From: Acidobacteriota bacterium | Lineage (GTDB): Bacteria; Acidobacteriota; Thermoanaerobaculia; Multivoradales; JAHEKO01 | Reading direction: 5' to 3' | Assembly (NCBI GenBank): GCA_029861655.1 | Contig: JAOTZA010000060.1 | Location: 1-12,910 of the forward strand | Length of the DNA stretch: 12,910 nt | Part shown: one piece after another, positions 6,848 to 12,910 of the stretch | How positions within the stretch are numbered: position 1 is the stretch's first letter | How the letters are laid out: every line of letters begins with the position of its first letter | The notes under the pieces: model-generated | Told to the model about the DNA's origin: nothing | Seen by the model: only the letters and a program-made list of their open reading frames with translations | Databases searched by the model: none | Program-made: the position numbers and the translations under genes

Positions 6848-9595
6848 TTAGCCGCAGCCGGAGGTCGCGCCGCAGTTGATGCAGTGGTAGCAAGTCCCGT
6901 TACGTACCATGATCGAACCGCAGTCGGCGCAAGTGGGGGAGTCCTGCTGGTGAACAAAGGCCAGAACGGGCTCCGCAGCCGCCTTGGTCTCGGGCCCGGG
7001 GATTGCATCCGTGTCTCGCAGCACCACTCCCAATTCGGCTTGCTCTTCGCTTGGAAGGAACTTGGTCGCCAGATAGCGAAAGATGTAGTCGATCACCGAC
7101 TTGGCGATCGGGATCTCGGGATTGCCGGTGAACCCGGCGGGCTCGAAACGCGTGTGGGCGAATTTTTTGACCAACGTGCCCAGCGGCACGCCGTGCTGGA
7201 GCGCGATCGACACCGAAGTTGCTAGAACATCCATCAGACCCGAGATGGTGGACCCTTCCTTGGCCATAACGAGAAAGATCTCCCCGGGACTACCGTTGTC
7301 GTAGAGACCGACGGTCAGGTACCCCTTGTGGCCGTTGACAGTGAACTTATGGGTGATCGCGCGACGCTCATCGGGAAGCCGGCGGCGAACAGGTCGCGGA
7401 GCGACCCCCTCGCTCTCGCTTGGATCACCGGCATTGGTGTCCTCGGCGGCGTCACGTCGTGTCGATAACGGCTGGGTTTTCTTCGAGCCGTCCCGGTAGA
7501 TGGCGACTGCCTTGAGACCCAGACTCCAGCTCTCGACGTAGGCATCGAAGATGTCATCCGGGGTGGCCTCCTCCGGCATGTTGATGGTCTTGCTGATGGC
7601 GCCCGAGACAAAGGGCTGCACCGCTCCGAGCATCTTCAGATGACCTTCATAGCGAATCGTCCGGGTTCCCTCGGCCGGTCTAAAGGCACAGTCGAAGACG
7701 GCGAGGTGATCGGGATCGAGACCCGGGGCTCCTTCGATAGTGCCGTGCTCCTCAACATAGCCGAGAATCTCCTGGCGCTCTTCGTCGTCATAGCCGAGAC
7801 GCTCGAGAGCCTGCGGCACGGTCTGGTTGACCATCTTGATCATGCCGCCACCGATGAGCTTCTTGTACTTGACGAGTGCGATGTCGGGCTCTATCCCGGT
7901 GGTGTCGCAGTCCATCATGAAAGCGATCGTCCCGGTCGGAGCGATGGCGGAGATCTGGCTGTTGCGCAATCCGCTATCGGGTCCGAGAAGGAGAGTCTCG
8001 TCCCAGGCTTGGCGGGCGGCGTCCAGGAGGTCCGCCGGAACGCTGGCTCGATCGATAGCCGTAACCGCGTCACGGTGCTTTTCGATCACACGCAGCATCG
8101 GCTCGCGATTCTCTTCGAAGCCCTCAAACGCTCCCAGGCTCTGAGCCAACCTCGCAGACTGGGCGTAGGCGGCGCCAGAAAGAAGCGCGGTCAAGGCCGC
8201 GGCGTAGTCGCGCCCGGCGTTCGAGTCGTACGGCAATCCTCGGGCCATCAGCAGGGCGCCGAGGTTGGCGAAGCCCAAACCTAGCGGCCGATAGTCATGA
8301 GAGTTCTTCTCGATCGCCGGTGTCGGGTAGCTCGCGTTGCCGACCAGGATCTCCTGGGCCGTGATCATCACCTCGCAGGCGTGGCGGAACCCTGCGACGT
8401 CGAAACCCCTGGGGGGTTCGAAGAACTTCAACAGGTTGATTGATGAGAGGTTGCACGCCGAGTCGTCGAGGAATAGATACTCGGAGCAAGGGTTCGAGGC
8501 GTTGATGCGCCCGGACTCCGGGCAGGTGTGCCAGTCGTTGATGGTCGAGTCGAACTGCAGGCCCGGGTCCCCGCAGATCCAGGTCGAATCGGCGATCTTG
8601 CGCAGCAATTGGCGGGCTTGGAAGGTTTCGACCGGTTCCCCGCTGGTGACTTCGCGCGTAGTCCATTCGCCATCGTCGATTGCGGCCTGCATAAATTCGT
8701 CGCTGACACGAACCGAGTGATTGGCGTTCTGAAAGGTGACCGAGTCGTAGGCGCCGCCGGGGATATTGAAGCCGCTGTTGTATCCGGCGTCGATCAAGGC
8801 TCTCGCTTTGAGCTCCTCGACCTGCTTCGACGTGATGAACTCCTCGATGTCCGGGTGGTCGTCGTTCAAGATCACCATCTTGGCGGCGCGTCTCGTCTTG
8901 CCACCGCTTTTGACGACGCCGGCGAACGCGTCATAGCCGCGCATAAAGGAGACCGGTCCGGACGAAGTGCCGCCACCCGAGAGGCTCTCGCGCGAGGAGC
9001 GCAGGGACGACAGGTTGCTGCCGGTACCGGAGCCGTACTTAAAGAGCATGCCCTCGGTGCGCGCCAGACCAAAGATCGAGTCCAGGGTGTCCTCGACCGA
9101 GTTGATAAAGCATGCGGAGCACTGCGGGCGTGGCTCGACACCGACGTTGAACCACACCGGTGAGTTGAAGCAGGCCATTTGGTGGAGAAGCAGGTGGGTC
9201 AGCTCTTCGGCAAAGATGTTTGCTTCTTCGGAGTCGGCGAAGTAGCCGTCGGCTCGACCCCAGCCGATGATCGTGTCGACAACCCTGCCGATCAGCCCGC
9301 GGACGCTCGACTCTCTTTCGGGTCTTCCGAGCCTCCCGCGGAAATACTTGTTGGCCACTACATTGGTCGCCGTTTGGGACCAGAACGCGGGTATCTCGAC
9401 TCCCTTTTGTTCAAAGACCCGCTCGCCGCCCTCGCTGGCGATGACCGCATCTCGGGTCTCCCACTCGATGAGATCAAATGGATGCTTGCCGCCCTTGGTG
9501 TAGTAACGCGCGAAGCGAAGCGGAGTGTGGGCGGACCCGGGGTCCGGCTGGGTTTCGAGTTGGGTGGAGAAAGGAGCGGTCGCTTCCGTAGTCAT
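6848..9595 (-). CDS. nrdJ: Class II adenosylcobalamin-dependent ribonucleoside-diphosphate reductase
   Basis: This cytoplasmic enzyme makes deoxyribonucleotides from ribonucleotides using an adenosylcobalamin-generated thiyl radical, without needing oxygen. The 915-residue protein contains C159-S-A-C162 with the FINS motif after it, a GSGTGSNLSSLRSS loop and GGGTSSGP, the active-site loop N368-P-C370-S-E372, and C381 in DDSAC. The 11-residue gap from C370 to C381 equals that of the radical Cys and its redox partner in Thermotoga NrdJ as I recall it. Near the C terminus is a TSCPD-type domain, then a zinc-ribbon-like tail with C889, C892, C902, C905, C908 and a final C914. I chose ATG at 9595 (MTTEATAPF) because it is preceded by AGAGG and the frame upstream runs through the AT-rich promoter region and matches no family sequence. 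No N-terminal ATP cone is evident. Tandem NrdR-like boxes upstream suggest repression when dNTP supply is sufficient. Confidence 0.97.
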   Translation of the reverse strand: MTTEATAPFSTQLETQPDPGSAHTPLRFARYYTKGGKHPFDLIEWETRDAVIASEGGERVFEQKGVEIPAFWSQTATNVVANKYFRGRLGRPERESSVRGLIGRVVDTIIGWGRADGYFADSEEANIFAEELTHLLLHQMACFNSPVWFNVGVEPRPQCSACFINSVEDTLDSIFGLARTEGMLFKYGSGTGSNLSSLRSSRESLSGGGTSSGPVSFMRGYDAFAGVVKSGGKTRRAAKMVILNDDHPDIEEFITSKQVEELKARALIDAGYNSGFNIPGGAYDSVTFQNANHSVRVSDEFMQAAIDDGEWTTREVTSGEPVETFQARQLLRKIADSTWICGDPGLQFDSTINDWHTCPESGRINASNPCSEYLFLDDSACNLSSINLLKFFEPPRGFDVAGFRHACEVMITAQEILVGNASYPTPAIEKNSHDYRPLGLGFANLGALLMARGLPYDSNAGRDYAAALTALLSGAAYAQSARLAQSLGAFEGFEENREPMLRVIEKHRDAVTAIDRASVPADLLDAARQAWDETLLLGPDSGLRNSQISAIAPTGTIAFMMDCDTTGIEPDIALVKYKKLIGGGMIKMVNQTVPQALERLGYDDEERQEILGYVEEHGTIEGAPGLDPDHLAVFDCAFRPAEGTRTIRYEGHLKMLGAVQPFVSGAISKTINMPEEATPDDIFDAYVESWSLGLKAVAIYRDGSKKTQPLSTRRDAAEDTNAGDPSESEGVAPRPVRRRLPDERRAITHKFTVNGHKGYLTVGLYDNGSPGEIFLVMAKEGSTISGLMDVLATSVSIALQHGVPLGTLVKKFAHTRFEPAGFTGNPEIPIAKSVIDYIFRYLATKFLPSEEQAELGVVLRDTDAIPGPETKAAAEPVLAFVHQQDSPTCADCGSIMVRNGTCYHCINCGATSGCG

Positions 9596-9623
9596 CGGAC
9601 CTCTAGGTATGAGCACCGCGGCC

Positions 9624-9670
9624 GGCCCCCAGCGACCGGAAGCGCGGGCTTTTTTCTTTCTGCTGGGGCC
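9624..9670 (-). other. Inverted repeat in the RNR 5' leader
   Basis: GGCCCCCAGC at 9624-9633 and GCTGGGGCC at 9662-9670 form a 9 bp GC-rich stem with one bulged base and a loop of about 28 bases. On the - strand it would lie near the 5' end of the RNR transcript if the proposed promoter is right. Its A-rich loop is unpaired. It has no U-run directly after it in the - strand sense, so it is not a normal terminator. A role in mRNA stability or leader control is only a possibility. Confidence 0.35.
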
Positions 9671-9679
9671 TGAGAGGAT

Positions 9680-9695
9680 GTACCATATCTTGTGC
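9680..9695. promoter_or_regulatory. Putative NrdR box, RNR-proximal copy
   Basis: The 16-mer agrees with the remembered NrdR consensus acaCwAtATaTwGtgt at 11 of 16 positions, including the central AT-rich core and the GTG arm (CCATATCTTGTG). It sits exactly 31 bp from the second box at 9711, the three-helical-turn spacing known for paired NrdR sites upstream of RNR genes. Taken alone it is weak; the spacing and location raise the confidence. Confidence 0.65.
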
Positions 9696-9697
9696 CC

Positions 9698-9703
9698 AGT
9701 CAA
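9698..9703 (-). promoter_or_regulatory. Candidate -35 element of the RNR promoter
   Basis: Read on the - strand this is TTGACT, five of six to the sigma-70 -35 consensus, lying between the two NrdR-like boxes. The -10 is not clear: TACATC at 9682-9677 with a 15-base spacer is the best I see, and it overlaps the proximal box. Transcription would then begin near 9670, giving a leader of about 75 bases. Confidence 0.35.
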
Positions 9704-9710
9704 GACCAAA

Positions 9711-9726
9711 CCACAAAATATTGTGT
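9711..9726. promoter_or_regulatory. Putative NrdR box, distal copy
   Basis: CCACAAAATATTGTGT matches the remembered NrdR consensus at 13 of 16 positions, and its inner part CACAAAATATTGTG is nearly palindromic. Together with the 9680 copy it forms a tandem operator about 85-131 bp upstream of the RNR start codon. NrdR is an ATP/dATP-sensing zinc-finger repressor with an ATP cone. Its gene is not in this window. Confidence 0.75.
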
Positions 9727-9876
9727 AAATATCGAACTTTAGTGAGTTTTTGGGCTCGTCGGTGGCCCACGAGGCCATGCACCGTTACGCTTCTACCCAA
9801 AAGAGTGTGCGCTTGCCGGGAAACGCCTCGAGACCGCAGGACGCTCCGCGGACGCGCGCGGTGAGAAACTGTACGG

Positions 9877-10341
9877 ATGGACCCCAGCGGCGAGACCCCA
9901 GTCGACCCGGTCCGGCCGAGAGGGATGCTCAGGATAGATGAGAACCTGAGGCTGCCCCTTGGCGAGCTGTCGTATGTCACATCACGGAGCTCGGGGCCCG
10001 GTGGTCAGAACGTCAACAAGGTCGAGACCCGAGTCACTCTCTTGTTCGATGTCGATGGATCACCGAGTCTGAGCGAAGAGCAGAAAGCCCGGCTTGGAGA
10101 GAGGCTGGCAACTCGCATCAACAAGGAGGGTGTGATGCGAGTCGTGGCGAGCAAACACCGTACGCAGAAGGCCAACCGGGCGGCGGCTCGGGAGCGGTTC
10201 GCGGATCTTCTCGCGGGAGCCCTCAAGAAGCGTCGGCGGCGCCGAAAGACCCGAGTGCCCAAAGCCGCGAAGCGACGCCGGCTGGAAGACAAACGTCACC
10301 GTTCAGAGCTCAAGCGTCGGCGGCGCAGCGTCGACGACTGA
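9877..10341 (+). CDS. arfB: ArfB/YaeJ-type peptidyl-tRNA hydrolase for stalled-ribosome rescue
   Basis: This release-factor-like protein frees ribosomes stalled without a stop codon by entering the A site and hydrolysing peptidyl-tRNA. The core starts with a LRLPLGEL strand and contains the catalytic GGQ in SSGPGGQNVNKVETRVTL-like sequence (about residues 42-59). The C-terminal third (about residues 110-150) is very rich in Arg and Lys, as expected for the ArfB tail that reaches into the empty mRNA channel. It lacks the codon-recognition domains of RF1/RF2. At 154 residues from ATG 9877 it is slightly longer than usual. ATG at 9925 would give 138 residues, matching the family better, but its GAGAGGG abuts the start with no spacing, and neither start has an ideal ribosome-binding site. 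The first 16 residues are proline-rich and look unconserved. The gene is divergent from the RNR gene. Confidence 0.92.
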   Translation: MDPSGETPVDPVRPRGMLRIDENLRLPLGELSYVTSRSSGPGGQNVNKVETRVTLLFDVDGSPSLSEEQKARLGERLATRINKEGVMRVVASKHRTQKANRAAARERFADLLAGALKKRRRRRKTRVPKAAKRRRLEDKRHRSELKRRRRSVDD

Positions 10342-10344
10342 AAA

Positions 10345-10455
10345 CGGTGACAGGCAACTCATTTCGGTCGCTCCAAGCAGAGGAGTCCGACGGGAATTGA
10401 GGTGCCTGTCACCGCATTTCCTGCACCGCATTTCCGAGTTGCCTGTCACCGCATT
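10345..10455. repeat. REP/BIME-like cluster of three TGCCTGTCACC repeats
   Basis: Three copies of a short repeat lie in 111 bases. Copy A (10345-10360, inverted) is the exact 16 bp reverse complement of copy C (10436-10451, GAGTTGCCTGTCACCG). Copy B (10401-10418) shares TGCCTGTCACCGCATT with copy C and is itself partly palindromic (GGTGCCTGTCACC). In addition CACCGCATTTCC is directly repeated at 10410-10421 and 10424-10435. The arrangement can fold into alternative hairpins downstream of arfB. It resembles REP elements moved by REP-associated tyrosine transposases, but no transposase is present here. It could also act as a transcript end or an mRNA stabiliser. Confidence 0.75.
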
Positions 10456-10557
10456 AGCGCCCGCCCCAAGAGACAGGCGGACGGCCACCCAGCTATCCCT
10501 CCGGGTCAACCCGGGTGGGTGTGGGCTTGCGGATCAACGGTGGCTAGATTGAGGCTG

Positions 10558-10563
10558 AGGAGG
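10558..10563 (+). promoter_or_regulatory. Ribosome-binding site deciding the start of the first stress protein
   Basis: AGGAGG, inside GAGGAGGAG, lies six bases before ATG 10570. It is the strongest Shine-Dalgarno sequence in the window, and it rejects an upstream ATG at 10402 in the same frame that would translate the repeat region. Confidence 0.8.
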
Positions 10564-10569
10564 AGCGCC

Positions 10570-11598
10570 ATGCGGGAGATGGAGGAGCGTGAAGCCAGAT
10601 ACTCCGGAGCTCTGAAGCCGATCGACACCGTCGTTATCGGGACGTCTCTAGCAAAGGAAAGCGACGACCTCCTGAAGGCGGGTCTCGATCTTGCCCACAC
10701 CCTCGGGGCGAAAGCCTATGTTGCCCACGCCGCGCCGCTCGAACCCCTGAGCCCGCGGTTTGGCGCCGGCTGGGCGGAGTCGGACTACTTTCGGGAGTTC
10801 ACCCGGCTCAGGTGGGACGAGTTACGTCACCAGTTGGAAAGGGTGGCACCGCCGGCGGAGCTGAAGGTCGAACCGCTCATGCGCACCGACACACCCCATC
10901 TGGTGGTGACCTCGATCGCGGGAGAAGTCGGAGCAGACCTGGTAATCGTAGGCGCGTCTGAGACTCCTCATGGGTTGGGCCGCCTCCTCGGCTCGACCTC
11001 TGAGAGGGTTCTGAGGAAGGCTCCCTGTCCGGTTTTGGTGCTGCGGAAGCCGAGTGGTTTCCCGTGGAGGCGCGTCCTGGCGCCGGTGGATCTCTCGGTG
11101 CACTCGGCCGACTCGTTGCGTTGCGGCGTGGGCTTTTTGTCGCAACTCGCCGTGGCCGATGCGGCGGTCAAGGGGCTTCTGGTACTCACGGATTTCCAGC
11201 GCCAGGCGCTCGAAGATTTTACCTCGCCCGGCCGGGTAGAGGCCTTTGCCAGCCACGAGCTCGAGCGCTTTGTTGACGACAACCTCCTCCACGGTCCTGG
11301 AGCAGTGGGGACAGGGTTGCGGACCGGTGACCCGCGTGCCGAGATCCTGGCCGAAGCCGAGGAATGGGGAGCGGACCTGATCGTCATCGGAACCCATGGA
11401 CGAGGGGGCCTCGAGAGGGCGCTGATCGGCAGCGTCGCGTCGGGAGTAGCGGCAGGTGCGACAGCCGCCGTGCTGGTCATCCCACCCAGGACGGCTCTCG
11501 GAGCATCGATCGGGGATGCGGTGCTCGAACAGACCGGGCCCCACTGGCCGGAGCAGATACAACCGGGGGACACAGACCGAGAGGAGGGCAGCCCATGA
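10570..11598 (+). CDS. Tandem-domain universal stress protein (UspA family), first of pair
   Basis: The 342-residue cytoplasmic protein has two UspA alpha/beta domains, about residues 18-160 and 165-320. UspA proteins bind ATP or act in survival under starvation, redox or respiratory stress; the specific partner is unknown. The second domain has an intact nucleotide-binding motif, G274-T-H-G277, nine residues, then G287-S288. The first has G128-A-S-E131, nine residues, then G141-S142, so Glu replaces the second Gly and this domain may not bind ATP in the usual way. Start choice rests on the AGGAGG six bases upstream. The gene ends in an ATGA overlap with the second stress protein, implying coupled expression. 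No convincing promoter was found between the repeat cluster and the start. The last 25 residues are polar and probably disordered. Confidence 0.92.
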   Translation: MREMEEREARYSGALKPIDTVVIGTSLAKESDDLLKAGLDLAHTLGAKAYVAHAAPLEPLSPRFGAGWAESDYFREFTRLRWDELRHQLERVAPPAELKVEPLMRTDTPHLVVTSIAGEVGADLVIVGASETPHGLGRLLGSTSERVLRKAPCPVLVLRKPSGFPWRRVLAPVDLSVHSADSLRCGVGFLSQLAVADAAVKGLLVLTDFQRQALEDFTSPGRVEAFASHELERFVDDNLLHGPGAVGTGLRTGDPRAEILAEAEEWGADLIVIGTHGRGGLERALIGSVASGVAAGATAAVLVIPPRTALGASIGDAVLEQTGPHWPEQIQPGDTDREEGSP

Positions 11599-12593
11599 GC
11601 CTGGGAATCCGAAAGATTCTGTACCCGACTGATTTCTCCGAGTCCGCCCGACAAGCCCTGACGCACGCACTCTTCCTGGCCGAGAAGTTCGGTGCCGAGC
11701 TGCATCTGTTGAATGCCCTGATCCTTCACGAGGACGATCCAAACGATCCGGACAAGCACTTTGTCGAGCCCCACGAGATCCTCGAGCGACTCTTCGAGAT
11801 CTCGGGCTCCAAGCTCCAATCGCTGATAGACGCCGATCACTCCGAGATACTGGCTGTCCATGAGGTCACACGCCGAGGTTACTCGGCCCCCGAGGTGATC
11901 CTCGACTATGCGCTCGAGATCGATGCCGATCTGATTGCGATGGGCACTCACGGGCGTCGCGGCGCCGCGCGCTTCTTCCTCGGAAGTGTTGCCGAGTCGG
12001 TGGTGCGTCATGCCAACTGCCCGGTCCTCACCCTCAAGGCCCACGAGAAGCCGCCGCCGATCGAAGCCGTCGAGAAGATCCTCGTGCCGGTGGACTTCTC
12101 GGATGCCGCTCGTCAAGCAGTACTCCATGCCAGGGAGTTTGCGACCACCTACGGGGCTCGGCTGCAGCTCTTGTATGTCGTCGAGATGACGGCCTACCCT
12201 TACTTCTATGTGCCGACGCGCTCCGAAGTATGGGAGAACAGACGCGAGCAGGCCATGAAGGCGCTTGGCGAGCTCGCCGAGGAACTACTGGGGCGGGAGA
12301 CTCCCTTTGAGACCTTTGTTGCAGAGGGGCGGGCCGGCCAGGAGGTCGCGCGTTTCGCAAAAACCCACGAGAGCGATTTAATCGTGATTGCCAGCCATGG
12401 GCTCGGAGCGATTGAGCGGTTACTGTTGGGGAGTACGACTGCCGAGGTGGTGCGAAGCGTGGACTGTCCCGTCATGACGGTGCGTTCACATGGCAAGGTA
12501 CTGCTCGAGTCCGCTCTCGACGAAACGGCCGGCGGCCATCGTGCCGAGACGTCCAAGATCCCGCCGGGTGACGGCGCTGCTGTTACGAGTTAG
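11595..12593 (+). CDS. Tandem-domain universal stress protein (UspA family), second of pair
   Basis: The 332-residue protein again has two UspA domains, each opening with a typical beta strand (IRKILYPTDFSESA near residue 5 and EKILVPVDFSDAA near residue 159). Domain 1 has a full ATP-binding motif, G117-T-H-G120 with G130-S131. Domain 2 has A266-S-H-G269 with G279-S280, where Ala replaces the first Gly, a fairly common variant. So in this protein the first domain is the intact one, the reverse of the upstream protein. Start ATG 11595 overlaps the previous stop and has GAGGAGGG six bases upstream; the open frame further upstream is a chance extension. Domain 2 carries a TAYPYFYVPTRSEVW loop of the kind common in UspA proteins. 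About 20 C-terminal residues are disordered-looking. A cytochrome c gene follows, hinting at a respiratory or redox setting. Confidence 0.93.
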   Translation: MSLGIRKILYPTDFSESARQALTHALFLAEKFGAELHLLNALILHEDDPNDPDKHFVEPHEILERLFEISGSKLQSLIDADHSEILAVHEVTRRGYSAPEVILDYALEIDADLIAMGTHGRRGAARFFLGSVAESVVRHANCPVLTLKAHEKPPPIEAVEKILVPVDFSDAARQAVLHAREFATTYGARLQLLYVVEMTAYPYFYVPTRSEVWENRREQAMKALGELAEELLGRETPFETFVAEGRAGQEVARFAKTHESDLIVIASHGLGAIERLLLGSTTAEVVRSVDCPVMTVRSHGKVLLESALDETAGGHRAETSKIPPGDGAAVTS

Positions 12594-12666
12594 CCTGCTC
12601 CGGCACCCCTGGTTCGGATTCTGAGCAGCGGAGGCCGAACAAGGGGCAAGGAAAGGTGGACTCGTT

Positions 12667-12910
12667 ATGAACCGAAAGGCGCGTTTTCTGGGTCTCGTAT
12701 TCTCAGTCATGACTGCAATCGGCGCAGTAGGGTGTGGAAAGCCCCGCGGGTTACCGGACGACGTCGTAGATGGGCGAAAGCTCTTCCGCGGCAACTGCGC
12801 GATGTGCCATGGACCCAACGGTGAGGGCATGCCCAAGCTGGGCAAGAATCTCACCGCAAATGAGTTCGTCAAGGGTCTTTCGGATGAAGAGTTCGTCCAG
12901 TTCCTGAAGG
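12667..12910 (+). CDS. Monohaem cytochrome c lipoprotein (3' end cut by window)
   Basis: The 81 visible residues start with a lipoprotein signal peptide: a basic MNRKAR, a hydrophobic core, and the lipobox A20-V-G-C23. The mature part carries one haem-binding motif, C44-A-M-C47-H48, in the context DGRKLFRGNCAMCHGPNGEG, typical of small class I cytochromes c and of cytochrome domains in larger enzymes. The axial Met and the end of the protein lie beyond the window, so total length and any further domains are unknown. It would be membrane-tethered on the outer side and transfer electrons. ATG 12667 has AGGTGGA six bases upstream. It follows the stress-protein gene by 73 bases on the same strand and may be co-transcribed. 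A link to NosZ as electron donor is possible but unsupported. Confidence 0.88.
   Translation, partial: MNRKARFLGLVFSVMTAIGAVGCGKPRGLPDDVVDGRKLFRGNCAMCHGPNGEGMPKLGKNLTANEFVKGLSDEEFVQFLK

Noticed and set aside
9596..9778. N-terminal extension of the RNR by 61 residues
   Set aside because: It runs through the AT-rich promoter with the NrdR-like boxes, matches no known RNR N terminus, and ATG 9595 has an AGAGG ribosome-binding site.
9727..9876. Possible gene or riboswitch in the rest of the RNR-arfB intergenic region
   Set aside because: No coding pattern, no cobalamin-riboswitch-like conserved boxes and no clear + strand promoter were seen.
10402..10569. Upstream ATG in frame with the first stress protein
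   Set aside because: It would translate the REP-like repeats and an unconserved stretch, whereas ATG 10570 has a strong AGGAGG at ideal spacing.
11364..11594. Upstream in-frame start for the second stress protein
   Set aside because: It overlaps the first stress protein by over 230 bases, and the UspA fold begins right after ATG 11595, which has its own ribosome-binding site.
12595..12628. CTGCTC / GAGCAG inverted repeat after the second stress protein, possibly a terminator
   Set aside because: Only six base pairs with a 22-base loop and no following T-run, so it could easily be chance in GC-rich DNA.

Overview
This is a GC-rich bacterial window made of four blocks. From left to right they are a nitrous-oxide-reduction (nos) cluster on the + strand (1-6825), a class II ribonucleotide reductase gene on the - strand (6848-9595), a divergent ribosome-rescue gene (9877-10341), and a + strand operon of two tandem universal stress proteins (10570-12593) followed by the start of a cytochrome c lipoprotein gene (12667-window end). 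No rRNA, tRNA, CRISPR array, transposase or integrase was seen. The NosZ sequence is of the clade II (atypical) kind and appears to be a lipoprotein, and the RNR is B12-dependent. GC-rich, deeply branching Gram-negative groups such as Acidobacteriota or Gemmatimonadota would fit, but the phylum is a guess from gene content and not a demonstrated assignment.

The nos block reads nosZ, a four-TM protein of unknown function, a membrane protein joining a His/Met-containing extracytoplasmic domain to a CcdA/DsbD-like transducer, nosD, nosF and nosY. From 1763 onward every junction overlaps by 1 to 13 bases, so these genes are almost certainly one translationally coupled operon. NosZ reduces N2O to N2 on the outer side of the cytoplasmic membrane. 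NosD, NosF and NosY form the ABC-type complex needed to build its copper sites. No nosR, nosL, nosG/H or nos c-type cytochrome gene lies in the window. The unusual CcdA-like fusion and a His-rich loop in NosY are the main candidates for a non-standard copper or thiol delivery arrangement.

The RNR gene converges on nosY with only 22 bases between stop codons. Its upstream region contains an AT-rich island with two NrdR-box-like palindromes spaced exactly 31 bp apart, flanking a TTGACT -35-like hexamer, which predicts NrdR repression. Between arfB and the stress-protein operon lies a roughly 110 bp cluster of three copies of a TGCCTGTCACC repeat in both orientations, resembling REP/BIME elements.

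The stress-protein operon encodes two double-domain UspA-type proteins overlapping by ATGA. A lipoprotein monohaem cytochrome c begins 73 bases downstream and is cut by the window edge.
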